Shown: piece after piece, positions 22,825-24,817 of the stretch | Numbering within the stretch: the first letter of the stretch is position 1 | Layout: every line of letters begins with the position of its first letter | NCBI GenBank assembly: GCA_002408485.1 | Contig: DHSP01000009.1 | Location: forward strand, 38,693-63,509 | Direction: 5' to 3' | Source: Proteiniphilum sp. UBA5283 | GTDB lineage: Bacteria > Bacteroidota > Bacteroidia > Bacteroidales > Dysgonomonadaceae | DNA length: 24,817 nucleotides | Notes under the pieces: model-generated | The model's database searches: none | The model's input: only the letters and a program-made list of their open reading frames with translations | What the model was told of the DNA's origin: nothing | Made by a program: the position numbers and the translations under genes

Positions 22825-23970
22825 CTACATTCCTTTAATTACCAGTAACGGTGTATCTGAGTGGAATAACATTCTTCTTGCAATGCCGGGATTAAACATC
22901 CTGGCAAAGATGTTGCGCCGTGAACTGGACAAGGAGATCATGTCAATTTTATGTTCGTTCACGAATCTGTCGAGAGACTCTTCCACTCTTTCACTCTGTT
23001 CAATCAGTTTATACTCGGTCTGCAATTGCGGGTATAACTCTGCAAAACGTTTCTGAATACCCGACAATTTAATTTCATTCCACACATCTTCTTTTTTTGC
23101 GATATGAGCAAGATAAACCTTTACAGGATAGGGCTTTAAAAAACGCATCATGATATCAAATGCTTTGAACTCCCGTTCCTGAAAATTGGTCAGAAATGCG
23201 ATGGTCTTCATCGCCGAAAGATTATTCGCCTTTGCTCCTTCGGGTATGGCAAAGATGGGTGTTCTGCAGCCCTCCATGACCTCCGCCGTTACGCTCCCGA
23301 TAAGATCAAGATCTTTGGCACTCTTTCCCCGTGTTCCCATCACAATGGCCGTAGGACGCATTTTCTTGGAATAGGTGATAATTTCTTCTTCGGGAAGACC
23401 TTCCAACAATACCGTCTGATAAGGTACCTTAGGTATTAAACCGCCAGTCATTTCTTCCTCAATTGTTTTCACCAGGCCCTGCATCTCACTTTCTGTTTTT
23501 CTTTTTATATCCTGGTAAAGTTCTTTGTCGGTCGCCTGCAATGTGAAGGTGTCACCAAAAGGTATTGCCCCCGGGTAAAATGGTGTAAAGAAAGCGTGCA
23601 AAAGTTTCACTTTACAATCCAGATCACGAGCCAGGCGAAAGCCAAATTCACATGCTGCAAGCGAGTATTCAGAAAAGTCTACTGGCACCAGTATTTCTTT
23701 GCTTATCTCTTGCTCCGGTTCTTTGTCGAGCTCGGAAGTAAAGTCTACTTTTTCGATTATTTGGAGTGCTCTGGGAAGATCGGCTTCGTTAATTCGCACA
23801 CGTACATTGCCCGGAACAACCGGATCAATCATCTTGATGCCGTGTATAACTGCCGGAATGCCTTCTGATTCAAGAATCGATTTCAGGATATGGGCTTTTT
23901 CATATGAATGAATGGCTACGGTGACCAGCTTTTCGTCGTGAGAATCCCTCTTTTTACCATCTTTTTCCAT
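22825..23970 (-). CDS. DUF2007 plus two universal stress protein domains
   Basis: A 381-residue cytoplasmic protein. Residues about 15-78 look like a DUF2007 putative signal-transducing domain, with AIHSYEKAHILKSILESEGIP and RVRINEADLPRALQIIE. Residues about 92-244 form a universal stress protein (USP) domain with ILVPVDFSEYSL and the ATP-site pattern GTRGKS (212-217) and GSVT (225-228). Residues about 253-381 form a second USP domain (AFLTNFQEREFKAFDIMM, then SDTPLLVIKGM), which lacks the Gly-rich ATP motif; the matching region reads SLSSSRRNIFARM. So one ATP-binding and one degenerate USP unit are fused to a sensor-like domain. It is convergent with ompH across the terminator. The length fits tandem USP proteins with an added N-terminal domain. 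Confidence 0.88.
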   Translation of the reverse strand: MEKDGKKRDSHDEKLVTVAIHSYEKAHILKSILESEGIPAVIHGIKMIDPVVPGNVRVRINEADLPRALQIIEKVDFTSELDKEPEQEISKEILVPVDFSEYSLAACEFGFRLARDLDCKVKLLHAFFTPFYPGAIPFGDTFTLQATDKELYQDIKRKTESEMQGLVKTIEEEMTGGLIPKVPYQTVLLEGLPEEEIITYSKKMRPTAIVMGTRGKSAKDLDLIGSVTAEVMEGCRTPIFAIPEGAKANNLSAMKTIAFLTNFQEREFKAFDIMMRFLKPYPVKVYLAHIAKKEDVWNEIKLSGIQKRFAELYPQLQTEYKLIEQSERVEESLDRFVNEHKIDMISLSSSRRNIFARMFNPGIARRMLFHSDTPLLVIKGM

Positions 23971-24031
23971 ACTGTATTTTTTTACATGTCCATGGATCTG
24001 GGACCATAGACAACTCGGTTATAACAAAGGC

Positions 24032-24080
24032 TAAATAACCCACTATTTGGCTGCCAGAGCACAAATTTGTGGGTTATTTA
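24032..24080 (-). terminator. 12-bp perfect inverted repeat, probable weak terminator
   Basis: TAAATAACCCAC at 24032-24043 pairs with GTGGGTTATTTA at 24069-24080, with a 25-nt loop that contains the palindrome ACAAATTTGT (24061-24070). It follows the stop of the HTH gene by a few bases on the minus strand. A T-run lies on the plus side (24081-24086). On the minus strand the sequence after the stem is only GCCTTTGTT, so termination strength is uncertain. It could also be an operator for the stress gene, whose start lies 62 bp beyond. Confidence 0.45.
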
Positions 24081-24084
24081 TTTT

Positions 24085-24375
24085 TTAATCAACTTCTTTC
24101 GTTTCAATTATATCGGGTTCAGGATAATCATCAAGCCCGAGTATTTTCAGTGCTTTATCAAAAATTGTGGTATCGTCAAGCACAACAATACCACCATTCG
24201 GTCCCGGTTCAATGTGTATTCCTACACTTTTTCCTTCTTTGTAATTGTATCCACCAAAATAATTCCGGACTGTTTCGGGCTTCATATCCAATTCCGTTGC
24301 TATTTGGTGGATACTACCATCGGGGAGTTTGTCTTTCAGTTCTCGCAGCTCATTAAAAGTGATTGTTCTTGCCAT
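24085..24375 (-). CDS. Small helix-turn-helix DNA-binding protein
   Basis: A 96-residue protein resembling small DNA-binding proteins conserved in Bacteroidales; no role is known. Residues 21-42 contain a helix-turn-helix pattern, SIHQIATELDMKPETVRNYFGG, within a compact N-terminal domain. The second half, about residues 50-80, has VGIHIEPGPNGGIVVLDD, then a helix TTIFDKALKILGL, and an acidic tail rich in Glu and Asp. There is no recognisable effector domain. Its start ATG at 24375 is preceded by a TAGTTTG box with TTTG 18 bp further upstream. It lies between a stress protein and a membrane phosphatase, both on the same strand. It may regulate itself or neighbours, which is inference. Confidence 0.78.
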   Translation of the reverse strand: MARTITFNELRELKDKLPDGSIHQIATELDMKPETVRNYFGGYNYKEGKSVGIHIEPGPNGGIVVLDDTTIFDKALKILGLDDYPEPDIIETKEVD

Positions 24376-24452
24376 GGCTTATAATTTTTATGTTGTTACT
24401 ACATTTCAGGATTCATTTCATGCCCTAAACTTACACAAAAAAAAAGATATCC

Positions 24453-24481
24453 CAAACTATTTATAAAAATATTTACGCAAA
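24453..24481 (-). promoter_or_regulatory. Possible promoter of the HTH gene
   Basis: On the minus strand TTTG (24478-24481) is followed after 18 nt by TAGTTTG (24453-24459). This resembles the TTTG/TAnnTTTG promoter but the -7 box is one base short. It lies about 75 bp before the HTH start. Confidence 0.3.
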
Positions 24482-24508
24482 TGTTCCAATTCTATAAATA
24501 GAACATTT
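24479..24508 (-). terminator. Inverted repeat after the PAP2 gene, possible terminator
   Basis: AAATGTTC (24479-24486) pairs with GAACATTT (24501-24508) around a 14-nt loop, directly after the PAP2 stop codon. A nested TTCTAT/ATAGAA pairing competes with it. No long T-run follows on the minus strand, so activity is doubtful. Confidence 0.3.
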
Positions 24509-24817
24509 TTAGTGAGGTAAAGTTGCTAAAAATGAACTAAAAATAATCAAGACAGCAAGATAGGAAGGAATAAAAATGGATAAAAGGTGAGCGTGCGGAC
24601 GACTATATAGAGGGATATTTTTCGATTCTGGAAGATGTAGCAGAAAAGACCTCGTTAAACGAAGCAGCTCATAAAACAGATAACCCAGTACTGAGCCCAC
24701 AATCATCCCTGCGAGTATATCCGACACGAAGTGTACACCAAGATATACACGGGTATAGCTGTTTAACAGTGCCCAGAAAATAACAGCGATCGTTACCCGT
24801 CGATCTTGAAAGAGCAG
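24509..24817 (-). CDS. PAP2 family phosphatase, C-terminal fragment
   Basis: The frame is open from the window edge to a TAA at 24509-24511, so this is the 3' end of a gene starting beyond the window. Of about 102 visible residues, the first part reads LLNSYTRVYLGVHFVSDILAG. This matches the third PAP2 motif, with Arg, the nucleophile-assisting His and the Asp at the expected spacing (R-x4-G-x-H-x3-D). Two hydrophobic segments surround it and a further one lies near the end (LAVLIIFSSFLATL), as in membrane phosphatases that act on lipid phosphates such as undecaprenyl diphosphate or phosphatidylglycerol phosphate. The substrate cannot be told. The first two motifs lie outside the window. Confidence 0.85.
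   Translation of the reverse strand: MLFQDRRVTIAVIFWALLNSYTRVYLGVHFVSDILAGMIVGSVLGYLFYELLRLTRSFLLHLPESKNIPLYSRPHAHLLSIFIPSYLAVLIIFSSFLATLPH

Noticed and set aside
24437..24445. Run of A residues upstream of the HTH gene
   Set aside because: A simple homopolymer in an AT-rich spacer; nothing further supports a function.

Overview
The window looks like ordinary chromosome from a member of the Bacteroidales, probably near Dysgonomonadaceae or Porphyromonadaceae. The evidence is family content rather than any search. NigD-like, DUF6242, DUF6089 and DUF4294 proteins are essentially Bacteroidota families. Two Skp/OmpH genes follow bamA in the order typical of the phylum. Many start codons are preceded by a TAnnTTTG element, the -7 box of Bacteroidota sigma factors. 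No mobile element, CRISPR array, rRNA or tRNA gene was seen, and coding density is about 93 to 95 percent.

Layout, left to right. (1) 1-330 is the 3' end of a D-lactate dehydrogenase-type FAD/Fe-S oxidoreductase, convergent with a minus-strand block: YitT membrane protein, leuS, and a long-chain acyl-CoA synthetase. (2) From about 6000 the plus strand carries a secreted DUF4294 protein, a SulP anion transporter with a STAS domain, a YgiQ radical SAM protein whose start overlaps the SulP stop, and a NigD-like lipoprotein ending at a clear terminator. (3) The minus strand 14613-11384 holds prmC-recX-comF, overlapping one another, then pyrE and an SRPBCC protein joined by an ATGA overlap. (4) From 14663 the plus strand carries ribD, a DUF6242 lipoprotein with Asp-box-like motifs, and the envelope cluster DUF6089-uppS-bamA-ompH-ompH, ending at a strong hairpin terminator. 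(5) The right end, on the minus strand, has a DUF2007-USP-USP stress protein, a 96-residue helix-turn-helix protein, and the C-terminal part of a PAP2 phosphatase cut by the window edge.

How the genes fit together. The most coherent unit is 17245-22744. UppS makes the undecaprenyl carrier for wall and surface polysaccharides, BamA inserts outer-membrane barrels, the two Skp-like proteins chaperone unfolded barrel proteins in the periplasm, and the DUF6089 protein is itself a predicted small barrel. The block 11384-14613 mixes release-factor methylation, RecA regulation, DNA-uptake-type PRTase and pyrimidine synthesis, so it looks like conserved housekeeping neighbours rather than one pathway.

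I did not find a convincing undescribed system. The items most worth a second look are a Gly-Gly-Tyr tandem repeat in a predicted surface loop of BamA, the asymmetric DUF2007-USP-USP fusion, the small HTH protein with its flanking inverted repeats, the tight pyrE-SRPBCC coupling, and the structured 219-bp spacer between bamA and the first ompH gene. Starts were adjusted in several genes (acyl-CoA synthetase, SulP, pyrE, SRPBCC, DUF6242, DUF4294) using promoter-like boxes, overlaps and family N-termini.
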